DNA of 28,129 bases, taken from a virus. Below the pieces are notes generated by a model. That model did no database searches and was not told where the DNA came from. It saw nothing but the letters and a program-made list of their open reading frames with translations. The stretch lies in the IMG/VR virus record IMGVR_UViG_3300025110_000096, positions 1 through 28,129 of that record. The stretch is one strand, 5' to 3'. The position numbers and the translations under genes are program-made. Below, piece by piece: positions 7,296 to 19,300 of this stretch (positions are counted from its first letter, which is position 1; the number at the start of each line of letters is the position of its first letter).

Positions 7296-7620
7296 GACAA
7301 AGCATACAATCCCGATTGACCCTGATGACCCTGATGCGGTCATGGAGGTGTGGATTAGGGATATTTCATTCTTCGATATACAACGAGCCACACAGGAACT
7401 TTTCGACATCGGTGGAGGAGGCGAACTTAGCCTCAACCTCGAAGCATATTGGCGCTTCGCCTTTACCAGTTGGATTATGAAGACCAACCCTACTCTCTCT
7501 ACTGATGAGATTTTGAATCTCAAGGGTGATGTTGGGAACGCAATCTCCTCTCTACTCCCCAGTCCTGATGAACTTGCACAGACCGTGCAAGGGGGGTTTA
7601 CGAAGGGCGACAGCGCGTAG
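7252..7620 (+). CDS. Tail assembly chaperone, short (unshifted) form
   Basis: The ATG at 7252 lies inside the end of the SAP gene, seven bases after GAGGTG (7239-7244), and gives 122 residues. The sequence opens MPVVDKNKLLRQTNETK, has IPIDPDDPDAVMEVWIRDIS and ends in a helical region (EAYWRFAFTSWIMKTN). It lies immediately upstream of a tape measure gene and is followed by a frame -1 extension. That is the classic arrangement of the lambda G/GT-type chaperone pair that coats the tape measure during tail assembly and is absent from the mature virion. The sequence itself is too divergent for naming by eye. The call rests on position, length and the frameshift architecture. Confidence 0.68.
   Translation: MPVVDKNKLLRQTNETKHTIPIDPDDPDAVMEVWIRDISFFDIQRATQELFDIGGGGELSLNLEAYWRFAFTSWIMKTNPTLSTDEILNLKGDVGNAISSLLPSPDELAQTVQGGFTKGDSA
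7590..7600 (+). promoter_or_regulatory. Candidate -1 ribosomal frameshift site (A-G6-T3-A)
   Basis: The 0-frame codons CAA GGG GGG TTT ACG contain a run of six G then three T. The zero frame ends at TAG 7618-7620 and the -1 frame is open from 7572 to the stop at 7893-7895. A slip of one base back on the GGG codons lets the ribosome read GTT TAC GAA and continue into the downstream region. I did not identify a downstream stem-loop or pseudoknot by eye. Confidence 0.62.
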
Positions 7621-7895
7621 TCGAGGATTTCCTCGCACGCAAGGCTGTCAATAGCCCCGAAGATTTGGTCCTACAATTGGAATTGTGGGCTTACATGGTA
7701 GCAAAGCACTACGGAGTATCACTAAAGGAAGTAGATGAAATGAATCCAGATACTTTCCGCCGTTCTCTCGTATGGGCGCTTGTTGCGCGTAAGGAAGAGG
7801 AAAAGGCGAATAAGCGGCAACGCCAAGAGGCAAAGAGTGGCGGGCGAGAGACAGTGAGCGTTGACTACTCATTCCTTGACAGGGAGGACTTCTGA
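7596..7895 (+). CDS. Frameshift extension of tail assembly chaperone (GT-like C-terminal part)
   Basis: Read in the -1 frame from the slip, this segment adds 99 residues beginning VYEGRQRVVEDFLARKA and continuing NSPEDLVLQLELWAYM, AKHYGVSLKEVDEMNP and a charged end rich in Glu, Lys and Arg. The fused product would be about 214 residues. There is no convincing independent start: the first candidate is TTG 7665 without a ribosome binding site, and the frame -1 peptide upstream of it is plausible protein (VVEDFLARKAVNSPEDL). The stop overlaps the tape measure ATG (TGATG, 7893-7897). It is therefore best read as the T-like domain that binds the tape measure protein in lambda-type chaperones. Confidence 0.66.
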   Translation, partial: VYEGRQRVVEDFLARKAVNSPEDLVLQLELWAYMVAKHYGVSLKEVDEMNPDTFRRSLVWALVARKEEEKANKRQRQEAKSGGRETVSVDYSFLDREDF

Positions 7896-9040
7896 TGGCT
7901 GGAATCGCAACACTGGCTGGCAGCCTCAGCACGCTTGGCACTCTTTCGCAAAGTGTCTCATCTACGTTCAGTTCCCTCGGCTCAGTATTTAGCGGGGCTA
8001 TGAACACTGTCAAAGAAGCGTTCATGAACATCTGGAATACAATCAAAGAGAAGTATGAGCAACTAAAGGCTTGGATAGATGAAAATCTTGGTCCAATTTG
8101 GGATTTTATTAAAGAGAGAGCGATTGCCGCTTGGGATGGTATCAAGGCCGCTTGGGACGCAGTGATTGTTCCGATATGGGAATGGCTCAAAGAAAATGGA
8201 GCCGCTGCGTGGGAGCAACTCAAAGTAGACGCCTCCGGCACTTGGGACGCTATCAAGGGTGTTTGGGATACGGTAATTGTGCCCATATGGGAATGGCTCA
8301 AAGAGAACGGAGGTGCTGCATGGGAAGCCGTAAAAACTTCAGCAGAATCTGTATGGCAATCAATCAAAGACACTTGGAATAATGTTGTGGTCCCAATATG
8401 GGATGGTTTGAAGGTTACAGCGACAGGAATTTGGGAATCCATCAAAAACACTTGGAATGGAACGGTTATGCCGATTTGGGATAAACTCAAAGAAAAACTT
8501 GGAGGAATATGGAACACTGCTAAGGAAAACTGGAAGGGTTTCACTGGAAAAATCAATACATGGTGGGTCAAGTTGAAAGGCACAATCGGTAATATTAGAG
8601 CAATCCTTGGAGGAATATGGGACACTGCTAAGGCAAAATGGGAAGAGTTCAAGAATAAAATCAAAGAAGGATACAAAAACGTCCTTGACCCAATAGTAGA
8701 AGGTCTAAAGACGGGTTTTAATGCAATCAAAAACACCTTTGAGTTCATTAGTTCACTGATAGGTGACATCGTTTCTACGGCTGGTGACCTTCTTGGCGAT
8801 GCTATTGGGATAGCAACAAACGCTGTATCAGGTTTCTTCGATGGTGGTAGTGCTACTGGAACGACGGCCACTGGCGGTGGCGGTGGCGGTGGCGGTGCCT
8901 CTACTATCAACATCACAGTCAATGCCGGAGGTATCACAGACCGCACAGACAAGCGTGACCTTGCGCGTGAAATTGGTAATATGATTCAACAAGAAGTCGC
9001 TCGCGGACAGGGTGGTAGCACCATGAGTGGGAGGATGTGA
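7895..9040 (+). CDS. Tape measure protein (short, Trp-marked 11-residue repeats)
   Basis: The protein has 381 residues, small for a tape measure. ATG 7895 follows GGGAGG at 7882-7887 and overlaps the previous stop. A Ser/Gly-rich N-terminus precedes a long helical region: residues 67-215 consist of repeats with PIWEWLKENG and W..IK..W motifs. Units begin at Pro67, 93, 130, 167 and 193 and are 26, 37, 37 and 26 residues long, i.e. differing by 11. Residues 280-312 include hydrophobic segments (FISSLIGDIVSTAGDLLG) that may be membrane-active. Residues 327-334 are eight glycines. The C-terminus (GGITDRTDKRDLAREIG, then MIQQEVARG) resembles the end of many marine tape measures. Position after the chaperone frameshift supports the call. 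At about 1.5 angstroms per residue the tail would be near 57 nm, an estimate from helix geometry. Confidence 0.8.
   Translation: MAGIATLAGSLSTLGTLSQSVSSTFSSLGSVFSGAMNTVKEAFMNIWNTIKEKYEQLKAWIDENLGPIWDFIKERAIAAWDGIKAAWDAVIVPIWEWLKENGAAAWEQLKVDASGTWDAIKGVWDTVIVPIWEWLKENGGAAWEAVKTSAESVWQSIKDTWNNVVVPIWDGLKVTATGIWESIKNTWNGTVMPIWDKLKEKLGGIWNTAKENWKGFTGKINTWWVKLKGTIGNIRAILGGIWDTAKAKWEEFKNKIKEGYKNVLDPIVEGLKTGFNAIKNTFEFISSLIGDIVSTAGDLLGDAIGIATNAVSGFFDGGSATGTTATGGGGGGGGASTINITVNAGGITDRTDKRDLAREIGNMIQQEVARGQGGSTMSGRM
8093..8539 (+). repeat. Tandem Trp/Lys hendecad repeats of the tape measure protein
   Basis: The repeats code for residues 67-215. Complete units are 26 or 37 residues long, a difference of exactly one 11-residue step. 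The conserved features are PIW at the start, W at 11-residue spacing, and IKxxW near the end. Two 37-residue units (residues 93-129 and 130-166) are the most alike (PIWEWLKENG, AAWE, and V(I/V)V at the ends). Confidence 0.8.
8873..8896 (+). repeat. Four tandem GGCGGT hexamers encoding an octaglycine linker
   Basis: Four exact GGCGGT copies encode eight Gly residues between the Ser/Thr-rich linker and the C-terminal domain of the tape measure protein. This simple repeat could change length by slippage. On the minus strand it produces a false proline-rich open frame. Confidence 0.85.
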
Positions 9041-9042
9041 GT

Positions 9043-10332
9043 ATGGCAAGTGGTTATGCAACTCCTATCCGCCTCATCCTTGATGATGATGAGAAGACAG
9101 CAATTCGTCTTGACGCTACCCGTATTGGTATGAGCGTAGAACGTAGAGTAGGAGGGTCACCAATTCCATTTACTGGTGGTAAGCGATTTGGTATTGACCT
9201 TAACATGTCTAATTCTACTATAGTTATTGACGGTGTGTTTGTAGATGACACTGTAGACAGAACATCTACGGATGTTGTGGGCGCAGTGGCTGATATTGAT
9301 TTTGGAAAAGCAGCATCAGCATTACCGGGGTCACCTGCATTAGAGGCAAGTGTAGATGCAATGGTTGGGGCTGGTCTTTTTAATAGACCTACTTCATATG
9401 TTCTTCGTGATAAGAGTGCAGCAGTTGTTATTGAGTTTACAATTTCTAATTTTACCGACAACGGAACTGGTGGAGGAACTGCTTATGGTGCCAGCAACAA
9501 TGCCTATCTTCAAGTCGGTGGCTCATCAGGCACGGAATGGAAAATAAGAGGTAGAGGTCATGGTGGTAGTGATGCAACAACCGCTGAAATTGCTCAAGCA
9601 ATTCACCATTTGATGAATAATCAAACAATTGGCGGTGTTGCATTAACAACTAAGTTTACTACTACACTTACTGATTCAACTAACACTGATATTGCGACTG
9701 TGGCAAACAAACGTGTGGTATTTACTGCGACTGGTGACAATAAGGGCCTTTACTTAGAAAATGCGATTTATCCAACAGGATTTGGAAATGGAACGCGTGC
9801 TAATGGGTCATTTAGCATGGTGAGTTTTGGCGCTAACGCTTCCAGTGGTTTCCGAAAATCAGCCGGAGACAAGGTGCAAGACCTCTATGGTATTCTTCAC
9901 AATACAATTCGTAGTGGCTCTGCTGCGTTATCAGGCTCAATATCAACAGCAATGGGAATAGGCACTCTCACAAGATTAGTAGGAGCAGCACTTGATGGAG
10001 CAGGTGGAGATGCTACTATAGGAGATATAAATCGCTCTTATTTGAAAAGTAATGACTATCCTATTGGGCTTCAAATACCATACAATTCAATGATACAGGC
10101 CCCCGATGGACAACTCTACACAGCGCGTAATTTCTTTGTTCCTACTGGTGATAAGACAAAAGAAGAAAAAGGCTCTGAAGGAAACTCTCTTTCAGCCGAT
10201 GTGGAGTTTAGCACTTCAGATGAGTTTACTGGTATCCAAGGCACCATCAAAAACATGGAAATTGGTTATGATGCTGGCGAAGCCGTCTACCGATTCTCAA
10301 TGACATTCCTCCCAATAGACATGATTTTCTGA
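9043..10332 (+). CDS. Putative distal tail / baseplate protein with an inserted module
   Basis: The start is taken at ATG 9043, eight bases after GGGAGG (9029-9034), giving 429 residues; a GTG at 9037 is in frame. The N-terminus ATPIRLILDDDEKTAIRLD then FGIDLNMSNSTIVIDGVFVD and the C-terminus GIQGTIKNMEIGYDAGEAVY with RFSMTFLPIDMIF look like a beta-sandwich tail ring protein. The middle (residues about 130-260) carries a Thr/Ser/Gly-rich segment with TTAEIAQAIHHLMNN that resembles a module in the adaptor and in the giant protein. Its place right after the tape measure and before the giant tail-tip gene is the usual position of a distal tail protein. No decisive signature was seen, so this is a synteny-based call. 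Confidence 0.55.
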   Translation: MASGYATPIRLILDDDEKTAIRLDATRIGMSVERRVGGSPIPFTGGKRFGIDLNMSNSTIVIDGVFVDDTVDRTSTDVVGAVADIDFGKAASALPGSPALEASVDAMVGAGLFNRPTSYVLRDKSAAVVIEFTISNFTDNGTGGGTAYGASNNAYLQVGGSSGTEWKIRGRGHGGSDATTAEIAQAIHHLMNNQTIGGVALTTKFTTTLTDSTNTDIATVANKRVVFTATGDNKGLYLENAIYPTGFGNGTRANGSFSMVSFGANASSGFRKSAGDKVQDLYGILHNTIRSGSAALSGSISTAMGIGTLTRLVGAALDGAGGDATIGDINRSYLKSNDYPIGLQIPYNSMIQAPDGQLYTARNFFVPTGDKTKEEKGSEGNSLSADVEFSTSDEFTGIQGTIKNMEIGYDAGEAVYRFSMTFLPIDMIF

Positions 10333-10336
10333 GGTG
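10331..10336 (+). promoter_or_regulatory. GAGGTG ribosome binding site of the giant gene
   Basis: GAGGTG overlaps the TGA stop of the preceding gene (10330-10332) and lies five bases before ATG 10342. It fixes the start of the giant reading frame. No promoter or terminator space exists between the two genes, so they are cotranscribed. Confidence 0.78.
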
Positions 10337-10341
10337 TCAAA

Positions 10342-13300
10342 ATGCCAGCAATACTTCAGAGCAATCATGCCTTGTTGTTTGATGGTGTTACAGATTCTGT
10401 TATTGTTCCTCAAGGCTCTCATCGTGGTGTCGGGAATGATGATGCGAGTGGTAATCGTAGTGCTGGTGATATTCTTGGTGATTCAGCAAGTGGTGACCGT
10501 GGACCAAGTGTAGTTGGTGACCTCTTTCGTGACACCATCACCATTGAGGCATGGGTCACACCTGACTGTGGAGGTATCATTGCTCTCAAAGAAGACCAGT
10601 TTTCGTTAGAAATGGGCACTGTGGACACTCCGGGTCCAGCCAAGTTTTCAGTTAGATTAGAAACTCAAGGAGGAGTCAATACATATCAGGTATCCACTGC
10701 TTCACTCACAAGTAACGGTTACAGCGGGACTGTATATCCTACGCCTGACTTTGGCGGAGTAAGTGATTCTTACAACCGATTCGACAGCGATAAGGACGAT
10801 GCTACAACTCTGAATCTAAATCACCGTCACTTGTATCATGTTGTCGGAGTCGTTGAACCCGGTTTCGTTCGTTTGTATGTCAATGGTCTTTTGATGGCGC
10901 AAGAAAAGATTCCATTTCAAACCTCTATCGCTCAATCCAATAATCACATCTATCTTGGTGGTAAGGGGGGACAGTTCCGTGGAGTCATTGAGAGCCTACA
11001 TATTTCTAATAATTTTGAAAATGAAATGTTGAGTCCAAGTGCACCACTGGTCCAAGATTCAACTGCTCTTCTCTATCGTTTTGAGGAGCCAATTAACCCC
11101 ATTCAGAATGAATATCAGATTGCATCTATCTCTTCTGCTTCAAATCTATCAGCAATCAATATCTCAACCAGTGATGCAGCAGCACTTGCATCTGCTCTTA
11201 CTGGGACAACTGTGACCACTGGGACTATTGACTTCACAAGTTCACCATATTCAACTGGGAACTACAGTGTCCATGACAATGTTACTGGTGCTGGGGCTTC
11301 TCCGGCTACTCGAAGTATTCCTCACGTTCCATACAATCTTCTCATCAATCCCGGTGCAATCAATCGGGAAACAAACAAGCCTAATCAATCACCTCCTGAG
11401 CGAGTTCGTCTTCATAACATCAATGTCAGCACAGGTGCTATGCTTGTGAGTAGTATTCATTTGGACTTTGCAACAAGCGCAACAGGAGATGGATTACGAC
11501 CAGTATTACATTCTCGTAGTGCTGCTACTGGGGATGACTACTTTGTTGTAGTCGCAGCAGACCTATTGATTGAAGGTGGCTCAGGACGACCATATCAACC
11601 TCCTCATCTTGCCAGTCAAATCATTGACCGGACCGGTCAGATGATTCTTGACGAGAGTAATTTCGAACAACACGGTATCGCATACTCATCTCGAATGGCT
11701 ACGACTGCAAATGATTCTAACAACCCATTCGCTGTATCATGGCCTACTTCTCTTGATGAATCATTCCAAGTCGGGCATTCAGGAAGGCACATTAAGAATC
11801 ATGTCAATGGTCATCATTATCTCCGCATGCTCCCCAAAGCAAGCGACGAAATGCTTGACCAACAAATTGGAACATCAGACATTATCAATCTCATGTATGA
11901 TGATGCGGCGAAGGGAATTGAAAAACAAGTCCCAATCAACTCTGAGATGGAATATTATCGTGAAGTTGCTTCGATGGAAGTTGTATCCGTCCAAGATTCT
12001 TCGATGGCTTTTGAGATTGTAGATAACGGACTTACTGGCGCGAGTCGTGAAATTATTGCCATAGGTGGGAATGGAACTAAGACCATAACTGCTGAAGCAA
12101 CCTTCAACCCATATCCATTCTTCCTCAAAGGACCAGTGCCTGTATCCGCTGAAACACTTGATGAAACTGAAAGAACCCATCACCTTCGTCCTTCAAGAGA
12201 AAGTCGTGTGGCTGTTCTTTCCGTCCCATCTCTTGCGAGTCACGGGCTTGCGTCTTTCATTGAAGTGCATTACAATGCGTTAGACCTCACTGGTGTGAGT
12301 ATGGGTAAGACGAAACCAATGCTCATGGTTGAGAAGACCGTTCCTGCTGGGTCTGTGCAGACCGCTGGAAGTTCGTTTACCGATGCAACTTGTGACTACA
12401 ACAATGACCCTACGGTCACAATGGATGCTACAACGAATGTTCGACCCGGTATGCGTGTTTCAGGCACAGGGATTCCTGCTGGTGCTTTTGTTGTTAGCGT
12501 GACAAATAGCACGACATTTGAGTTGAGTGCCGCTACCACTGGTGGTTCAAAAACCAATCAAACTCTTACCTTCACGCCAGCATACATTGCTGACATCGTC
12601 GCTGCTGACCTTGTTAATCCAGCAACAGATACGACTCTCTTCTCACCCGGTGGTATGATAACAATGAGGATGGAGGAGGGTAACCTCAACACACTTCAGA
12701 TGCCTCACGCCATGATTGGTGATGTGAGTGAAGGCTACGAATCTGATGATGAATTAGACGAACGGTATACTCCTCAATACTATACGACGATGTCTGATGA
12801 ACCGAGGAAAACACCTCAAATTATTACTGCTTCTCACACTAATTCTGACATTCATAATTCTACATTCAATCGTTTGTTGATTGGTGGGAGCAAGGTTACG
12901 AAAGAGAACATCGCAGATACAGGGAGGCGAGGTGTGTTCACTGACATAGGGTCACCAAGTGATGGACAATTCGACATACCAATCACTCGTTCTGCTTCTC
13001 CCGTGCATGAAATGTTCGACATCATTGACAATCATATTCAAGCGTCATCTGACCCATTCATCCTCTACATTCAACCATCTGACCGCACAAGAACAATGCA
13101 ACTCAATCATCTCAGAGCAGCATTGGATAGACCCGGTGAAGCAAATACAGCACAAGTTCTCTACATGATGAGTAAGGGTATTCTCCGCTCTGTCACAGAG
13201 AGTGACGCAGACAATGGTGGCCGCTTCACATCTCTTCAGATAGTTGGAACATCTTCCTTAGTGAACACTGCCAGCACAAGTGAGATAGGGTCAGGCAGCC

Positions 13301-16300
13301 CGGATTCTCATGTCGTGAAGGAGATTGACCCACACGCTCCTGTCGTCACCGTATCACTTGGTGGCCCCGGTCAAGGAGCATTCGATACCAAGCCATCGTT
13401 TGACCCCAGTCCATTATCTCGTCTTCCATACAGCACTCGTCGTGGCTTTTCTGTCATGGGACAATCTGTTCGTGTAGAGCCGGGTGGAACTCAATTTATC
13501 ACTGTTCGTGCGTTGAATAACGCGACCCCTGACCTTCAGTCGTGGGGCACGTATCCATTCCCAAAGAAGGGTCGTCTCTTCCTCAAGAATGGAGCCAGTG
13601 CTGAATACTCATCTAAGAGTGGTGTGTCTTTTATGTTTACTGATGGCACAGCCGGTGATGGTAAGTTTACGCTGGCTGACGGTCAAGACCTTGGGACATT
13701 CAAGGCTTGGTCTATCGCATCTGGTCTTGCTCCCGAAGCCACTATTGCAGGCTCAACATTCAACGATGCGACTTGTGACACAAACCACTCTGCTGGGTCA
13801 GGAACATCATTTGGAGGCAATCCGAAAATTATCCAAATGGACTCTACTGCGGATGTTAAGATTGGAATGACAGTTAGTGGCACCGGTATTGCGAGTGGTT
13901 CTATCGTTACACAAATTGACAGCGCTACCTTGTTTCGAGTTAATCTTGACACAACTGCAACTAATAACAATCAAACATTGACATTCACTCTCGTGGGAGA
14001 AAACTTCTCTCTCGGAGAGATTCTTCTTGGTGACGGTCATTTCTATATTGAGAACTCTGCTGCTGACGGAACGACTGTCAATGACCGTATGTTCCAGTCC
14101 ATGGATACAGCGACACACGATTATCAGTTGGGCACACAGTTTGCGTCAACACGCGCACTGGTAGAGATTCCATTATTTGCTGGACAATTCTTTGAAAGTG
14201 CCGCTGAGAGCATCTTCCCCGGTCCTGACAACTCATTGAAAATGCATGTAGACGCTACGATGACAGCCCACACTTACAATCCAAGTCCAGTTGGTCGTAG
14301 GTTCCCTGATAAAGCACCAGCGGACAGAGCAGCGAAAGCAGCATATGCCTACTCGATGGAACGCGCTGAGTTCACAAAGCGCACTACGATTTTCTTGAGA
14401 GCAATAGAATCGGGGGCGAATTATCATCTCTATGTGAACAATCCATCAGCATTCCCTGCTGCGGTAACAAGCGCGTCTGCATATCATAACGTGGACAATG
14501 TCGTCCTCTATCGCCAAGCATTTCTCTCAAATGGTGAATGGATTCTCTATGATAATGACCCTGCATCTGATGGTTATCTCCAATTTAAGCATGAAGATTG
14601 GGCGCATTCAGAAAACTTCCTTAACTCACATGCTCCGGGTATGGCTCTCCTAATTGCAGATGGTTATGAGTCCGAGCGAGTTATCCCAATCTTCTCTGAT
14701 GATGAGACGTTGTCATCTGATTTTGAAGGACGCGGTGAATACTACCACGACCAATCCAGTGTGAAAACGCAGGGCGGGAATGTGGACTATGGTCTACGTC
14801 AGTATGTGAGTGCGGTAGAGTTCAAGGCTGGGCCATCAACAAACCCACACTCTCCTCGTGTGAAGAGTAAGAGAGCCGCTGGTGTTATCAGAGGTGTAAC
14901 GCCGTTGATGAATCAGGGTAATTTTAGTGGCGTATTTACCGTGACACTAAGTGAAGAAGATGCTGCTTTGTTCCCTGCAATTGATGTTAATTTAGACAGC
15001 GGGACTGTTGATTTCGACACAGGTGACATGTTCTATACTGTTGAAATTACTCTCCCTGATGGCTCAGCACAGAAATGTATCTATTGGGGCGACGGTAAAG
15101 CAACTTTTTCACACGCTAATCTTCTTACTTTTGGCTCAGCAACTGTCACAACATCTGAGATTCCAAAATCAACGATTATCTTGGAGACAATTGAGAGTCG
15201 CCCCTCTCTTCCTAATTTCCTTAACGAAACTCATTCCAGTTTTATCTTAGGTCAACCCCTTAAGTTGACAAAGAAATCTTTTGACCCTCTCTCAGATTTT
15301 ACATCTGTTCAATTGAGGAACAATGTAAATATCGCTCGCTCAGATAGACCGGGTAATTCTTCATCATGGACAATTGCAGCGGTGCCAAATGCTAACCAGA
15401 TTACACTTGGTGCACCCAGTGGTGTGCATGCTGGGACGCTTCAATTTGATAACGCGGCTTGGGGAAGTCAATTTTCCGCTAAGGTAGGCGATAAGATATA
15501 CGCAGAGCCAACTGTTGCATCGGGAGCAAGTAATGTTCTTGCTGTTGGTTCAGTAATGTATCTTGGTGAGGTTACAGCAATATCAGAGGTAGTAATCAAC
15601 GGGTCTGCTACTGTTATTGGTTTAGCAAGTTTGGCTGATATTACCGGTATTACAGGGAGTGTAGAGGCTGACCTTGGTGCGATGATTGCAGCAGGGACTG
15701 TGTATCTAAGAGTGGGTGTAGAAGAACTCTTGACTGAAGATTCCGAGGCTATTCTTAATCGCTCATGGTTATTCCCATACGCACAGGGTGGTCTTCGCGA
15801 AGGAGACACTGTTTGGGCAAACATGACTTACAATAACCCACACGCTGTTGAAGGTCTATTCGCTAAGAGTCGTGGTGTGTTGAATGAAGCGATGGTTTGC
15901 AACGTCTTCAACGGTGGAGAAGGAGCACTGAATAACAATCCACGAGACAGCCTACCATTAGAGAATTTCTTGATTGGGAACTCCTGTTATGAAACAGCAG
16001 TGAATTACGTGCAACATGTCAACAAAACAGTGGAACTTAACTACACAAATCTTGGTTTGAGTCAACCGCCTACCGTTGCTTATCTTGACCCATACTTATC
16101 GAACGCTGGTCATGCTCGTGTTCTTCTCTTTGATGTCGCTCACGACCGTGAGTTCATTTCATTCCAAGACCTACATATGCAGGTGCAAAGCAGTCCAATG
16201 CACGCACAGATAGGATGGAGTCGAGATGTTATCGGCGCTGACCTTACACGCGCACAAGCAGGGGTTGGTGGTAACCACACTAATTTTACTTCACAGATTG

Positions 16301-19300
16301 ATGTTGCCGCTGGCTTCCCATCTCAGAACCCATTTGTTCGTAGTAGTTCTCGTTCAAGATTTATGGAGAGTGCATACGCGCACAATCGTGCAAATTACCT
16401 TAGTAGTAAATTGATTAACCCTGTAGATTCTTCAAGTGGTTCAGGAGCAACTACTGTCCCCAAGGTCTTATTGAACAATCTTGATTACGCTTGGTTTTAT
16501 GGTAAAGCACATCAGCATTATGTGCATACTGGATTTGAACAAGGTGTTTCTTTAGGAGAAATAGCACTTGGAGACAGCGTTCTACCAAGAACAAAAGAAG
16601 CGGTTGTATCTCCAAAGTTTGCAGATAGTTTCCACCCTTACACTCGTAAGGGAAGAAGTGCTGAACATAATCTAACTGTTGCTTTACGAGAACATCGTTC
16701 TACTAATTTCAGTAGTATCTTACAATCAACAACTATACGTGACCCATCCACGTTGTTTGACACTCCTGATGGAACTCGTGTCATCCCAGCATTCCTTGCA
16801 CTCAAAGGTATTCGTTCCTCTTCTCTTGATTTGAGTAATCATACAGAAGCAAATCAAACCAGTGGAAGAAGAGGCATCAAGCATCTTAAGCAATGGACAG
16901 ACATGGAGTTCACTCGCCGTCTTTCAATTGACCTCGGTGAAGTTGGAGTGCGTGACGGTGTTACAGATGTAGAGGCTGCTGCACGCGAGGTAGTGCGGCT
17001 CATCAATCAGGCTGCTGCGCCTAACGCTCGCACTCATGTGCGAAGACCCAACAATAATTACCCAGCAGAAAATGTAGTGTTAGATACTGACATTTCAAGC
17101 ACACCAAGCCTAACAAGAATAGATGCAGCCGTTCCACACGTAAATGCTGACTTCGCAGCAACTGGGTCTACATTCGACCCTGCTGATTGGTGGAACGATT
17201 CTTCTTCTGAAAAACCTGACAAGGGCACACATATGGGGTATGTGCGTGCTCACCTTGGGCGTGTAGTGCAAGATTCACGGGGGCGAGAAGGCTACAGTAT
17301 CATTATACACAGCACCATCCCCGGTGCCACTGGACGTAATTTCTGTGTGTGGTTAGACAATAGTAAGGGGCAAACACCCTACGAACCTGAGTTTTTGATT
17401 GGTCACGGAGGTAGATTCCGCACTTTCTGGTGTCAACCTGACGAAGTTAGTGGGGAAAACATGCACCCTGCTCCTATGCCACTCAACAAACACGGACGAC
17501 CATTTGCACCAATTACAACTCTTAAGCAGTATACGATTCCAGATAATGCCGGACAGCAAGTCAGCCCAAGTGATGAGTTTGGTGAAGCAGGTAAATCCTC
17601 AGATGAGTCAGCCGACCCTGTCAATCGTGCTATAAGCACCTTCATTGGCGCAGGTAAAACACACAATACAGTGAACACTGAATCATTAGAAGCAGAGGGT
17701 TTTGTAACATCTCTTGTAAGTGGTTTGAGAACTGGAACTGGGGCGATTGGAAGAGTCAATTTCGGTGGGCTGGTTGCATCAGGTATACCGGGTTTTGCAC
17801 CCGACGCAGGTGAGTGGGGCTTTGGTCGTAGAGGTGACAAACGCTTCTCTGCTTACTATGGTGGTGTAAATGTCACAGACAACGCAATTACTGTCGCATC
17901 TTGCACTACAACTGCTAATTCTACTCAAGTTACTTTCACAAACGTAGCCACAACTCATGCTATTGTCGAAGGTATGGCTGTTAGCGGCACTGGGATTACA
18001 TCTGGAACGAAAATTGCATCTATTACAAATGCTACCACTTTCCAACTTGATGTGGTAGCGACTGCATCAGGGACAGTTACATTGACGTTCACACCTCAAG
18101 CACCTACAGAATACACACCACACGTTCCTGAATCTGAAGTGCTGAATCAGAATATAGGAAACACTGACCTCTACGGATTCCGCTTCATTGACCACAGAGG
18201 TATAGGTCATGGTATTCGTTTTGTTTACCGTCAGTTTGGTCAGAAGTTCGCTCTTGAGAACACTGAGTTACCTGACTCCATCAATGAAGAAGTCATGGTT
18301 TATTTTGATGACAGAGATGTCGGTCAGGGTGGGTTTACGATTGGTCGGCACATGCATGGTTCAGGAGATGCAACTGGGCGTTTCCCTGCGTCCGATAGCA
18401 ACGCGACACACGTGCCATGGCGTGGTAATCATTGGAATGGTGTTCCTTCTCATAACGCAGCATATGATTGTGAAGTAACCTACGATGCATCTGCGAAGAC
18501 GTTGACCATTGAACCTCAGACACCTTACAATGCTTGCCCTCATCACGATATGCTCGGATACATGGGCTTCCCACTGAAAAACGGCGTCGTGCAAGTTTCT
18601 GACCCATTCAATCATTCAACTATGAAAGGCTCACAAGGTCACATGTTTTCTTACACAAGTAGAACTCGTGCGACGGGTATCGGCACTCATGTATTCTATG
18701 GAGTCACTGGTGCTAATTTCGTAGCATCACACAAGACAGATGGGTCCGGTGGTGTTACAACGGTCACACATCTTTTCGGTGATGGTGCAAATGGTGAGAT
18801 TCGTGCCCTTATCTCATCCACTGCGAATTGGACATGCCTCATTACTGATGAATTGATGGCCGCTGTGACAACTGCTGTTATCAACGCACCTGCTTTGATG
18901 AGTCCCAATATCAACAGTGAGGGAGGACTTACCTTTGATTGCACACACATGTATGCCGCTGACGGAAAAACATTCGGTGAATGGGGTGTAGACCCTGAAG
19001 CAATTCGCATCCGTGCGTATAATCCAGCGAGAGAGATTCAGCCGCTTTCGCAATTCTTTGAAGCATCAATACACAAAGACATGGGGATACCAGCGGCTCA
19101 TGTTGAATATGGTGAGATTTCTTCATTGGTTGTCAACGCCGATGGTATTACTCTACCCGCTTCAAGTCGTGCTGCAACCAATGCTAAGATTGATGCTGGT
19201 CTTCGTAATCCGTGTGGATACATTCCACAAACTGTAATGCAAGTGCGTGCAAAGAGTAAGGGTTCTAACACCAATACTCAATCTCCTGTCCTTGTTGATA

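Noticed and set aside
7665-7895. Separate gene starting at TTG 7665
   Set aside because: There is no ribosome binding site, the start is internal to coding-like sequence, and the frame continues upstream to 7572. A -1 frameshift extension explains it better.
7648-8952. Long minus-strand open frame (434 codons) opposite the tape measure gene
   Set aside because: It is a shadow of the tape measure repeats: the proline run mirrors the octaglycine codons, it has no plausible leader, and all neighbouring genes are on the plus strand.
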